A stretch of DNA of 19,309 nt from an uncultured Allobaculum sp. (GTDB lineage: Bacteria; Bacillota_I; Bacilli_A; Erysipelotrichales; Erysipelotrichaceae), in contig CAJTLE010000046.1 of the NCBI GenBank assembly GCA_910577085.1, positions 1 to 19,309 on the forward strand. The letters are read 5' to 3'. The first letter of the stretch is position 1. Each line of letters begins with the position of its first letter. Shown piece after piece: positions 12,977-19,309 of this stretch. The notes beneath the pieces are model-generated. The model saw only the letters and a program-made list of their open reading frames with translations. It was not told the DNA's origin and searched no databases. A program made the translations under genes and the position numbers.

Positions 12977-13999
12977 ATGAAACGCACAACAGAAAATACA
13001 ACATTAAAAACAAATAAAGGAATGAAAGCATTCAGACTCGCCGCACTTGCCGCCAGCTGCTCCGTTGCTGCCATTATCGGAATTGCAGTGATGCAGTCCA
13101 ATGAACCAGCCGTTGCCGGTTATGCTTACAATCATGAAAACAAAGTTGCAGCCGTTGCTTCTGGCAAGAAAGTTTCAAAATCCGAAATCGAAATGCCAGA
13201 AAAACCAGTTGAAACAACAATCGAATCCCAGCCCAGCCAGGAAGAAACACCTGCTTCTGAACAGACTCCAGTTCAGACAGCACCTGCACAGGTTGAAGAA
13301 CAGCCTGCTCCAGCCCAAGCTCCAGCTCCAGAAGCTGCACCAGAACAGACACCAGCTCCAGTTCAGACACCAGCTCCAGTTCAGACACCAGCTCCAGAAC
13401 AGCCAGCCGTTTCCAATCCAGCACCAGCAGCTGTAGAAGAAAATTTCACCGCTTTTGAAGAAGTTGAACCTGTTTCCACACCAGCTCCTGCCGCTGCTCC
13501 AGTCGAACCAGCACCCGCTCCTGTGGAAATGACACCAGCCCCAGTCACTGTTGAAGAACCAGCAGCTCAGCCAGTTGAAGTTGTAGAACCAGTCCAGAAC
13601 AACTCCTTAATCGGCGACGATGGCATCTGGCACATTTCTTATGTTCCAGCATGGGGTGCAGGATCTGCTCCAGCAGATGGATCGATCGGCATCTGGGCTG
13701 ATGGATGGTTCATCGCTCACTCCGGTATGATCAATGGCGATACAATCGCTTCTTTACCACAGTACGTCGAAGTAGATGGTCAGGTTTATACCATGACCGA
13801 TACCTGGGTTTCCGGTGACAGCGTTTCAACAGAAGAAATCGCCCGCGCCCGTGCTAACAACGGTATCGTATTCCAGACTTGCATTACCGATACGACAAAC
13901 CGTCTGGTTCACTACGAACCTGTGAATGGATCCGGATACGCCTATAATTTCACCAGTTTCCCATACACCGCAAATGATGCTGTTGTATTTGGATTCTAG
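12977..13999 (+). CDS. Secreted or anchored proline-rich protein with sortase-like C-terminal domain
   Basis: 340 residues. Residues 18-40 form a hydrophobic signal peptide or anchor with a possible cleavage site near AVA-GYA (45-50). Residues about 75-205 are a Pro/Ala/Glu/Gln-rich linker (TPAPVQ, EQPAPAQ) expected to be extended and to span the cell wall. Residues about 208-340 form a compact domain whose order of features resembles a sortase: a strand then His248 (WFIAHSGM), LPQYVEVDGQVYTM like the sortase segment before strand 5, then IVFQTC (Cys302) and NRLVHYEPV (Arg309). Cys302 is the only cysteine in the exported part. Sortases are cell-wall transpeptidases using this His-Cys-Arg triad. 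No LPxTG substrate is nearby. The strong promoter and CCA-biased proline codons suggest high expression. The sortase reading is inference from motif order; another cysteine-peptidase or wall-binding fold is possible. Confidence 0.6.
   Translation: MKRTTENTTLKTNKGMKAFRLAALAASCSVAAIIGIAVMQSNEPAVAGYAYNHENKVAAVASGKKVSKSEIEMPEKPVETTIESQPSQEETPASEQTPVQTAPAQVEEQPAPAQAPAPEAAPEQTPAPVQTPAPVQTPAPEQPAVSNPAPAAVEENFTAFEEVEPVSTPAPAAAPVEPAPAPVEMTPAPVTVEEPAAQPVEVVEPVQNNSLIGDDGIWHISYVPAWGAGSAPADGSIGIWADGWFIAHSGMINGDTIASLPQYVEVDGQVYTMTDTWVSGDSVSTEEIARARANNGIVFQTCITDTTNRLVHYEPVNGSGYAYNFTSFPYTANDAVVFGF
13346..13399 (+). repeat. Three 18-bp tandem repeats in the proline-rich linker
   Basis: CAGACACCAGCTCCAGTT occurs at 13346-13363 and 13364-13381, with a near copy ending GAA at 13382-13399. 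The unit encodes QTPAPV. As 18 bp is six codons, gain or loss of units would keep the frame. Confidence 0.9.
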
Positions 14000-14063
14000 T
14001 CCAGATCCCAGCCAGATCTGAATCAATCTCCTGCTAATATCAATGAAAACAACATCAACGAAA

Positions 14064-14092
14064 GCCTCTGATCCTGCGATTGGAGGTTTTTT
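14064..14092 (+). terminator. Terminator of the sortase-like protein gene
   Basis: CCTCTGATC (14065-14073) pairs with GATTGGAGG (14078-14086) over 9 bp with two G-U pairs around loop CTGC, then six T. Confidence 0.85.
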
Positions 14093-14141
14093 CATGATCA
14101 GTTTTCTTTGAGCTGCTGGCTATTCATCCATAATCATCCAT

Positions 14142-14170
14142 AAAAAAAATTCCCCTTGCCAGGCAAGGGG
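14142..14170 (-). terminator. Terminator of the CorC-like gene
   Basis: CCCCTTGC (14152-14159) and GCAAGGGG (14163-14170) are a perfect 8-bp stem with a 3-nt loop. The A-run 14142-14149 gives eight T on the minus strand. It lies 24 bp past the stop codon. Confidence 0.92.
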
Positions 14171-14194
14171 AGTGGTTCATTTTTATCTTTTGAG

Positions 14195-15331
14195 TCAGAC
14201 TTTTTTTGCAGGGGCTGAGGAAGGAGCAGAAGCGGCAGACTCCATTTTGACCAGCGCCTGGCGGATTCGATGACCGGCAATGCGTTTGATCTGGACAATC
14301 AGCGGTCCAATCCGCACTTCCAACTGGCTTCCATCTTCGGGAATATAGCCAATGCTGCCAAGAACATACCCAGAGAAGGTTTCAAAATCATCCAGTTCAA
14401 GAGAAATGCCAAGCGCCTTGGAGACATCCTTCAGGTTGGCTTCGCCCGCAATCCGCCAGACCCCTTTGGGCAGTTTGACAATTTCGGCCTGTCGTTTTTC
14501 TTCTTCTTCCGACAGTTCGCCAAAGAGCTCTTCAATAATATCGTGAAGCGTCACCAGACCGACTACACCACCGTACTCGTCCAGAACGATCGCAATGTAG
14601 GTCCGGCGGTTTTTCATGATGTGGAGCAGTTCATCGGCAGTGGTATTTTCCGCCGCAAACAAGGGCTTATCCACACAGTGCTCCATAATATTCTTCTGGC
14701 CAAAACCATGAAGACGGAAGTAGTCGCGGGTATCGAGCACACCGATAATGTCATCTCCGCTTTCATTGGTGATGGGATAGAAAGTGTGGCGGTTGGCCTG
14801 AATGACCTGTTTCCATTTGGCCGGGTCATCTTTCATGGAAAGACTGACCATTTCTGAGCGGTGGGTACAGATCTCATCCAGTGTGGTTTCACCTAAATCG
14901 AGCGCGTTTTCAAGCACCTCACGCTGGTCTTCATAGTCCTGCTTAGCCGCTGGATCAAGCAGCAGATCGATTTCATCCTGTTCGTTGGCAGCAGGCTCAA
15001 CCAGCCACCAGGTAAACAGAAACCGGAAGCAGTTTTCAAACCCATCACAGAATCGCTTCGACAGCGGATGGTATTTGAAAAAATGAAGAACCAGCCAGCC
15101 GACCAGAAGACTGGCCGCAAAAATGATTCCAATTAGCGCCAGCAAACCGATAGGCATCTCAATCAATTCTGCCAGGCCAAAGGCAAGAAGAACCGAGCCC
15201 AGCCACTGGCCAAATAGTCCAATATATAAGTCCATCTGAAGTTCTTTCAGTGTTGCATGGAGCGATGACCACACAGCCAGCGAAACCATGCCCACAAGAT
15301 AAGCCACAATGGAAGCAATTACCAGATTCAT
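14195..15331 (-). CDS. CorC/HlyC family CBS-domain membrane protein with compact N-terminal domain
   Basis: 378 residues from the ATG at 15331, which follows AAAGGA at a good distance. Longer in-frame starts up to 15388 lack a ribosome site and would add a polar stretch. The order is three to four membrane helices (residues about 1-110), two CBS domains (about 165-300; HTFYPITNESGDDIIGVLDTRDYF and TYIAIVLDEYGGVVGLVTLHDIIEELFGE) and a CorC_HlyC domain (WRIAGEANLKDVSKALGI to FSGYVLGSIGYIPEDGSQLEV). The CBS and CorC parts are standard for the Mg2+/Co2+ efflux-related family. The membrane part is only about half the usual DUF21/CNNM length and lacks its SGxE and GExxPK-type motifs, so transport activity is doubtful. 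The C-terminal tail is Ala/Ser/Pro rich. It is a single-gene unit with its own terminator. Confidence 0.87.
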   Translation of the reverse strand: MNLVIASIVAYLVGMVSLAVWSSLHATLKELQMDLYIGLFGQWLGSVLLAFGLAELIEMPIGLLALIGIIFAASLLVGWLVLHFFKYHPLSKRFCDGFENCFRFLFTWWLVEPAANEQDEIDLLLDPAAKQDYEDQREVLENALDLGETTLDEICTHRSEMVSLSMKDDPAKWKQVIQANRHTFYPITNESGDDIIGVLDTRDYFRLHGFGQKNIMEHCVDKPLFAAENTTADELLHIMKNRRTYIAIVLDEYGGVVGLVTLHDIIEELFGELSEEEEKRQAEIVKLPKGVWRIAGEANLKDVSKALGISLELDDFETFSGYVLGSIGYIPEDGSQLEVRIGPLIVQIKRIAGHRIRQALVKMESAASAPSSAPAKKV

Positions 15332-15403
15332 AGACATCCTTTCCGTATTGATGGATCTGTTCCTTGATGGCACTGCCAGATTGATCAATCCGTTTGGCCT
15401 TGC

Positions 15404-15439
15404 AGATCCAGTTGTTTTTATTTTTCTGGATCTATTATA
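15404..15439 (-). promoter_or_regulatory. Promoter with adjoining inverted repeat, CorC-like gene
   Basis: A perfect TATAAT on the minus strand (15434-15439) is directly followed by an 8-bp perfect inverted repeat, AGATCCAG/CTGGATCT (15404-15411 with 15426-15433), around the expected transcription start. No good -35 box is visible. The repeat may be an operator or a hairpin at the 5' end of the mRNA. Confidence 0.5.
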
Positions 15440-15488
15440 CGAAATTTACGACAGGATACGATCAGGACCGACCGCTCCGGTGATGAGC

Positions 15489-15545
15489 AAAAAAAGGGGC
15501 TTTAACCCGCAGATTTAAAACCAGCGAATTATTGCCCCCCTTTTT
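15489..15545. terminator. Bidirectional terminator after the alpha-galactosidase gene
   Basis: AAAAAGGGGC (15491-15500) pairs with GCCCC plus T-run (15534-15545), with two extra C in the right arm and a 33-nt loop. A-runs and T-runs outside the stem would terminate on both strands. It is the only terminator downstream of the minus-strand alpha-galactosidase gene. Confidence 0.75.
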
Positions 15546-15563
15546 CTAAGTTTATGGATAACG

Positions 15564-15591
15564 AGGATCAAGAACCAAAGATCAAAGATCA
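15564..15591. repeat. Four 7-bp tandem units
   Basis: AGGATCA, AGAACCA, AAGATCA and AAGATCA follow each other directly at 15564-15591, close to the end of the alpha-galactosidase gene. The units resemble the ATCAAAG/ATCGAA cores of the other spacer repeats. Confidence 0.7.
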
Positions 15592-15598
15592 AAAGGCT

Positions 15599-17851
15599 TT
15601 ACTGGACAGATTCGGCATTGATGATAAATAAACGTGAATCAAAATCTCCGTAGTATTTATCGTTTTCCATGACTTGTCCACTTAATCCATCACTGGTAAT
15701 CAGACCAAAGTGCATCAGCTCATCCCCATAAGGATGTCTGTTAGTATATTTATGCTTTCCGACAGTTTCAATCGTGTATCTCATTTTAGGGTCAAGTCCT
15801 TTCAACTTGAGATGCTCAAATGGCTGATTGACATGGCTGAGTGTTCTGTACCATCCCACAATTGCCTGTGTGCGATCATCAGAAACAACCATCCAGGCTG
15901 AAATGTTATTTTCAAATGGAGATTTCAGCCGATAAAAGGTACCAAACTGAAGAAGATTTCGGTACTCCTTCATAAACTGAACCTGACTTTTGACCTGGTC
16001 CAGTTCTTGTGCGCTCAGATTTCCAAGATCAAGCTCATATCCAAAAGTTCCAAAACAGGCGACATTCGCCCGGGTATGCAAAGGAACATTTCTGTAAACT
16101 TGCTGGTTGGGGATTTCAGAGACGTGAGCACCAATTGACGAGATAGGATATCCGTATGAAGTGCCATACTGAATTCGGATTCTTTCAGCCCCGTCTGAAT
16201 CATCCGAACACCAGGCTTGGGGAGCATAGTAAAGCATTCCCGGATCAAATCTTCCACCGCCGCTTGCACATGATTCAAACAGAATTTTTGGATATCGCTG
16301 AATCAGTCTTTCATACAGGCTATAGACGCCCAGAATATAGCGATGGAAGACTTCGCCCTGCTGATCAGCAGGCAGCGCTCTGGAATAGGCTTCGGTAATC
16401 GAACGATTCATATCCCATTTGATATAAGCCAAAGGTGCTTTGTCCAGAATTTCAGTCATCTGGTCGTAAATAGCATCAATAACCTCTTTTCTTGTAAAGT
16501 CAAGGACATACTGGTTTCTGCCATGACAGCCAGGGCGGTCTGGTACTTCAAGAATCCAGTCCGGATGGGAACGGTAGAAATCTGAATCTTTATTGACCAT
16601 CTCTGGTTCGAACCATAAGCCAAATTCCATTCCCATTTCGTTCATCCGCCGGCAGAGTCCTTCAATCCCATTTGGCAGCAGGTCACGATTCGCTTTCCAG
16701 TCCCCCAGACCAGCTTTGTCATTTCTTCTGGCACCAAACCAGCCATCATCCAGAACAAAGAGCTCACAGCCGCAGTTCTGAGCGGTTTTGGCGATTTCGA
16801 TCAGTCTGTCTTCATTAAAATCAAAGGCGGTTGCTTCCCAGTTGTTGTTCAGAATTGGACGGGGACGATCTCGCCAGTATCCTCTGGTCAGGCGTTTCTG
16901 ATACAGCTTATGATAAGTCTGAGATAAGGAGTTAAGGCCTTTCTGCGTATAAACACTTACGCATTCAGGCGTCTGAAAGGTCTGTCCAGGATTGAGTTTC
17001 CATTCAAACCCATCGGGATGAATTCCTGCCACTATACGAAGGTTATTGTATGTATCCGTTTCAGCCTGAATCAGAAAGTTACCGGAATACACAAGAGAGA
17101 ATCCGATCGCCTCACCATCGTCTTCGTTTGTATACGGTCTTTTGATAATCACAAATGGGTTATGGTTATGACTGGAATGCCCGCGGCGGCTGCCAATAGA
17201 AGTGATTCCCTGTTCAAGAGACCTGATTTTTAGCTCTCTTTCTCTTCCCCATGCTCCAGAAAACTGAAGCCACTGATAATCAGAATCTGGCAGATCGACA
17301 GAGAGCGACATCATTGTTTCTATGGCTACAGGTTTTTCTCCTCGGTTGGTCAGTGAAGCGGAGCGGGTAAGAATTCCGCCTTCTTTGAACATCGAATAGA
17401 AAAGATCGAGCTCAAGCTGTTTTTTTTCATCAGCCAGATGGATGGTAAGTGTTTTCGCTTCATCGCCAGATTCTGTATAGACTGCAGGCAGTCCTTCAAG
17501 GTGTGGCTTGCCATCAAAGAGATCAAAGCCACATACTTTAAAATCCGAGACAGTGCTGCCATCCGGATGGCGGATGGCGAGCGCTGGCTGACGGAAGTCT
17601 GAATTTCCATAAACAGGATATTCCTGATGTACATGCTCAAGTGAAAACCATTCATTTTCGATTGGACAGCTTGTCATTGGGCGAGGCAGGATTTCAACTG
17701 TCTCCTGGAAATCCTGTGGATTCTGAATGCCTGTTCCGTAGTATAACTGTCCAAGATGCCCGTTTGGCAAAACTCCCATAATATAGCTGATTGTTCCGTT
17801 GGTCATATGAAAGACTTTATTGTCATTGGAAATGTATACGTTTAAACTCAT
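15599..17851 (-). CDS. Alpha-galactosidase, GH36
   Basis: 750 residues, full length for the GH36 enzymes that release alpha-1,6 galactose from melibiose and raffinose-type sugars. The N-terminal beta-supersandwich covers about 1-325, the (beta/alpha)8 barrel about 326-640, and a beta-sandwich closes the protein. Barrel marks are WEATAFDFNED, LFVLDDGWFGARRND (Asp368, Asp369), FGLWFEPEMVN, AYIKWDMNRS with the nucleophile Asp480, ESCASGGGRFDPGML, and WCSDDSD with the acid/base Asp550 (or its neighbour). No signal peptide, so it is cytoplasmic and needs a transporter. An AGAAGGG (17864-17870) lies about 12 bp before the ATG. It follows the MelB-like gene by 82 bp on the same strand, which fits a melibiose/raffinose operon. 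Confidence 0.96.
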   Translation of the reverse strand: MSLNVYISNDNKVFHMTNGTISYIMGVLPNGHLGQLYYGTGIQNPQDFQETVEILPRPMTSCPIENEWFSLEHVHQEYPVYGNSDFRQPALAIRHPDGSTVSDFKVCGFDLFDGKPHLEGLPAVYTESGDEAKTLTIHLADEKKQLELDLFYSMFKEGGILTRSASLTNRGEKPVAIETMMSLSVDLPDSDYQWLQFSGAWGRERELKIRSLEQGITSIGSRRGHSSHNHNPFVIIKRPYTNEDDGEAIGFSLVYSGNFLIQAETDTYNNLRIVAGIHPDGFEWKLNPGQTFQTPECVSVYTQKGLNSLSQTYHKLYQKRLTRGYWRDRPRPILNNNWEATAFDFNEDRLIEIAKTAQNCGCELFVLDDGWFGARRNDKAGLGDWKANRDLLPNGIEGLCRRMNEMGMEFGLWFEPEMVNKDSDFYRSHPDWILEVPDRPGCHGRNQYVLDFTRKEVIDAIYDQMTEILDKAPLAYIKWDMNRSITEAYSRALPADQQGEVFHRYILGVYSLYERLIQRYPKILFESCASGGGRFDPGMLYYAPQAWCSDDSDGAERIRIQYGTSYGYPISSIGAHVSEIPNQQVYRNVPLHTRANVACFGTFGYELDLGNLSAQELDQVKSQVQFMKEYRNLLQFGTFYRLKSPFENNISAWMVVSDDRTQAIVGWYRTLSHVNQPFEHLKLKGLDPKMRYTIETVGKHKYTNRHPYGDELMHFGLITSDGLSGQVMENDKYYGDFDSRLFIINAESVQ

Positions 17852-17933
17852 TTTTTATGCTTTTCCCTTCTTTATTTTTATGCTGTGAGTATTTCAGTTG
17901 GACAGCAGCTCGTACTGGCGGGTGAATGAAACC

Positions 17934-19199
17934 TTATAGACTGCTGAGTCCTAATTCATCATCAGTTTCAGAATCTAAGTTTCCACCAATTGAAGATGAA
18001 TCGACTGGTCTTTCGTATTCCTGGAGACCATTGTGTTTCTGGTATAACTTCTGTTCGATCTCAGCCATTTCAGCGGCTTTGAGTTTGTAAGATCTTTTGT
18101 AAATTGCCAGCGAGAGCGCTGCAAGCAGGACAGGAATTACAATCATCAGAATACGGATTCCAAAGATTGTTCCGGAAGATTGTACGGTGAGTTTTGGATC
18201 ATATCCGGCAATATCCAGTCCAATTCCTGTTAAGGCGCCAGCAGCAGCCATAGCAGCTTTCATTAAGAAAGTCTGTGCAGAGCAGAGAACTGATTCATTT
18301 CTTACGCCAAATTTCACTTCTCCATAGTCGATAACATCAGCCATGCAGCAAGTTGTAACGCCCAGAGAAAGGCCGGAACCAAAGAACATCAGCCCGCAGC
18401 AGACAATAACGGAAGCTATAGACTGAGGAATAAAGAAACCACAGGCTCCAAGAGCAATCAGACCGGCAGCAACTAAAATGCAAGCCACACTGTATACTTT
18501 TTCACGTGAAATCTTTTTGGCGATGTTTGGGAAGCAGACCAGGCCGGCCATTTCAGCCAGAATTGCCATCCCGAAGACAGAATATAAGTACTCATTGCCG
18601 CAGACGGCTTTAAAGTAGTAAACTGCAAATCCTTTTGCAATCTGTGTAGCGAGATTGAATGTGAGCAGCAGTCCGATGAAAGCCAGAAGCTGATCGTTTT
18701 TAGCGATGATTTTCAATGCCTGTTTAAAGCTGGTTTTTTCAGCTTTTGAATTTAGCGTGGATTCTTCTTTAACGTTCAGTACTGTGATGCCGATTGTAAC
18801 GATAAAGATGACTGCGATCATGATGGCAAACATGGTATAGCCATGTTCCGCAAAAGCATTGTCAAGATGTGCCTGGCTGTTGAACCAGTTGATTACAAAT
18901 AAACCGAATGTAGCTACGCTGAATCCTGCCAGGGAAGCAAAGAAACGCGGGATGACAGAGACTTTTTCTCTTTCATGGGGGTCGTTAGTAAGGTTTGGCA
19001 GCCAGCTCCAATACGGAACGTCCATGATCGTATACGTCATTCCGTAAAGAATGTACATAACTGAAACATAGATATAGAGGGAAGTACCCTGCAGATTGAA
19101 ACTGTGGAACAGTAATACAAATACGATTGCGTTAACGAGTGTGCCGATAATCAGCCAGATTCTGAACTTTCCAAAGCGGGTTCTAGTGTTTCGTTTCAT
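17934..19199 (-). CDS. MelB-like sugar:cation symporter (GPH family), N-terminally truncated
   Basis: 421 residues beginning MKRNTRTRFGKFRIWLIIGT, which aligns with the loop after helix II of E. coli MelB (NATRSRWGKFKPW). The match then continues strongly: YILYGMTYTIMDVPYWSW, IPRFFASLAGF, KNDQLLAF, VIDYGEVKFGVRNES. Thus helices III-XII are present, but the first ~65 residues, carrying helices I-II and the MelB residues Asp19 (sugar) and Asp55/Asp59 (cation), are absent. On the minus strand an in-frame TAA lies three codons upstream of the ATG, there is no ribosome site, and none of the three upstream frames encodes the missing part. The gene is therefore probably broken or joined to foreign DNA near 19190. 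Intact, it would import melibiose or raffinose-type sugars for the alpha-galactosidase. Confidence 0.85.
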   Translation of the reverse strand: MKRNTRTRFGKFRIWLIIGTLVNAIVFVLLFHSFNLQGTSLYIYVSVMYILYGMTYTIMDVPYWSWLPNLTNDPHEREKVSVIPRFFASLAGFSVATFGLFVINWFNSQAHLDNAFAEHGYTMFAIMIAVIFIVTIGITVLNVKEESTLNSKAEKTSFKQALKIIAKNDQLLAFIGLLLTFNLATQIAKGFAVYYFKAVCGNEYLYSVFGMAILAEMAGLVCFPNIAKKISREKVYSVACILVAAGLIALGACGFFIPQSIASVIVCCGLMFFGSGLSLGVTTCCMADVIDYGEVKFGVRNESVLCSAQTFLMKAAMAAAGALTGIGLDIAGYDPKLTVQSSGTIFGIRILMIVIPVLLAALSLAIYKRSYKLKAAEMAEIEQKLYQKHNGLQEYERPVDSSSIGGNLDSETDDELGLSSL

Positions 19200-19309
19200 T
19201 GACTTTTATATTAATTGGCCTCGATTTGCCATGATATAAACAAGATTGAATTCCTATCCTAAGATAGTTGCTATAAAAATGCAGACGCCTTTTCCTATTA
19301 GTCATGTTA
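19200..19309. other. AT-rich sequence past the MelB break point
   Basis: About 110 bp where helices I-II of the transporter should be encoded. All three frames in that direction carry stops and no transporter-like string; the plus strand shows no gene either. Its origin is unknown. Confidence 0.5.

Noticed and set aside
13074..13436. Repetitive Leu/Glu- or Gln/Leu-rich frames in other frames of the proline-rich linker
   Set aside because: They follow from the CCAGCTCCA repeat DNA; the frame with signal peptide, promoter, ribosome site and terminator is the real gene.
15332..15388. Longer start for the CorC-like protein at 15388
   Set aside because: It has no ribosome site and adds a polar stretch before the first helix; the ATG at 15331 follows AAAGGA.
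19200..19309. Frameshift explanation for the missing MelB N-terminus
   Set aside because: None of the three upstream frames encodes a MelB-like helix I-II, so a simple frameshift does not restore it.

Overview
The window looks like chromosome of a low-to-mid GC Bacillota (Firmicutes), probably a gut lineage near the Erysipelotrichaceae. This rests on the purine-rich Shine-Dalgarno sites, all six tRNAs carrying an encoded CCA, and the gene families present (CCA-adding enzyme, RmuC, MnmM/YtqB-type methyltransferase, MepA-like MATE pump, GH36 alpha-galactosidase with a MelB-type transporter). The family assignment is an inference; the phylum is fairly safe.

Layout. 1-142 (-): the start of a small excisionase-type helix-turn-helix gene that leaves the window. 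About 207-734 (+): a phosphoglycerate mutase (gpmA) without its first ~75 codons, joined to AT-rich unrelated DNA, then a good terminator. 969-2339 (-): two tRNA transcription units, fMet-Phe and (in transcription order) Arg-Pro-Met-Ile2, each with a promoter sharing an identical 15-bp block and each with a terminator. About 800 bp without a credible gene lies between them. 2653-6165 (+): a tight tldD-tldE-sseB-like operon. 6462-9032 (+): cca and rmuC. 9242-10464 (+): an MnmM-like tRNA methyltransferase and a cupin-type glucose-6-phosphate isomerase. 10760-12169 (+): a MATE pump. 12977-13999 (+): a membrane-anchored, proline-rich protein with a C-terminal domain that resembles a sortase, behind a clear promoter and a structured leader. 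14195-15331 (-): a CorC/HlyC protein with a compact, atypical membrane domain. 15599-19199 (-): a melibiose/raffinose pair, GH36 alpha-galactosidase preceded by a MelB-like symporter that lacks its first two helices.

How the genes fit together. Most are housekeeping. The tRNA genes, cca and mnmM belong to tRNA supply and maturation. TldD/TldE form a two-subunit metalloprotease. Sugar use is represented by the alpha-galactosidase, the transporter remnant, the cupin PGI and the gpmA remnant. Almost every transcription unit ends in a strong stem-loop terminator, so operon limits are easy to read.

The points most worth attention are: the sortase-like protein; a metal-ligand His-to-Arg change in the cupin PGI; helical mismatches in all three CAU-anticodon tRNAs but in none of the other three; outward-facing 5' truncations of gpmA and melB near both window ends, which could be real rearrangements or assembly joins; the atypical CorC membrane domain; and recurrent 7- to 15-bp tandem duplications in purine-rich spacers. 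I did not find a CRISPR array, a complete mobile element or a recognisable new multi-gene system.
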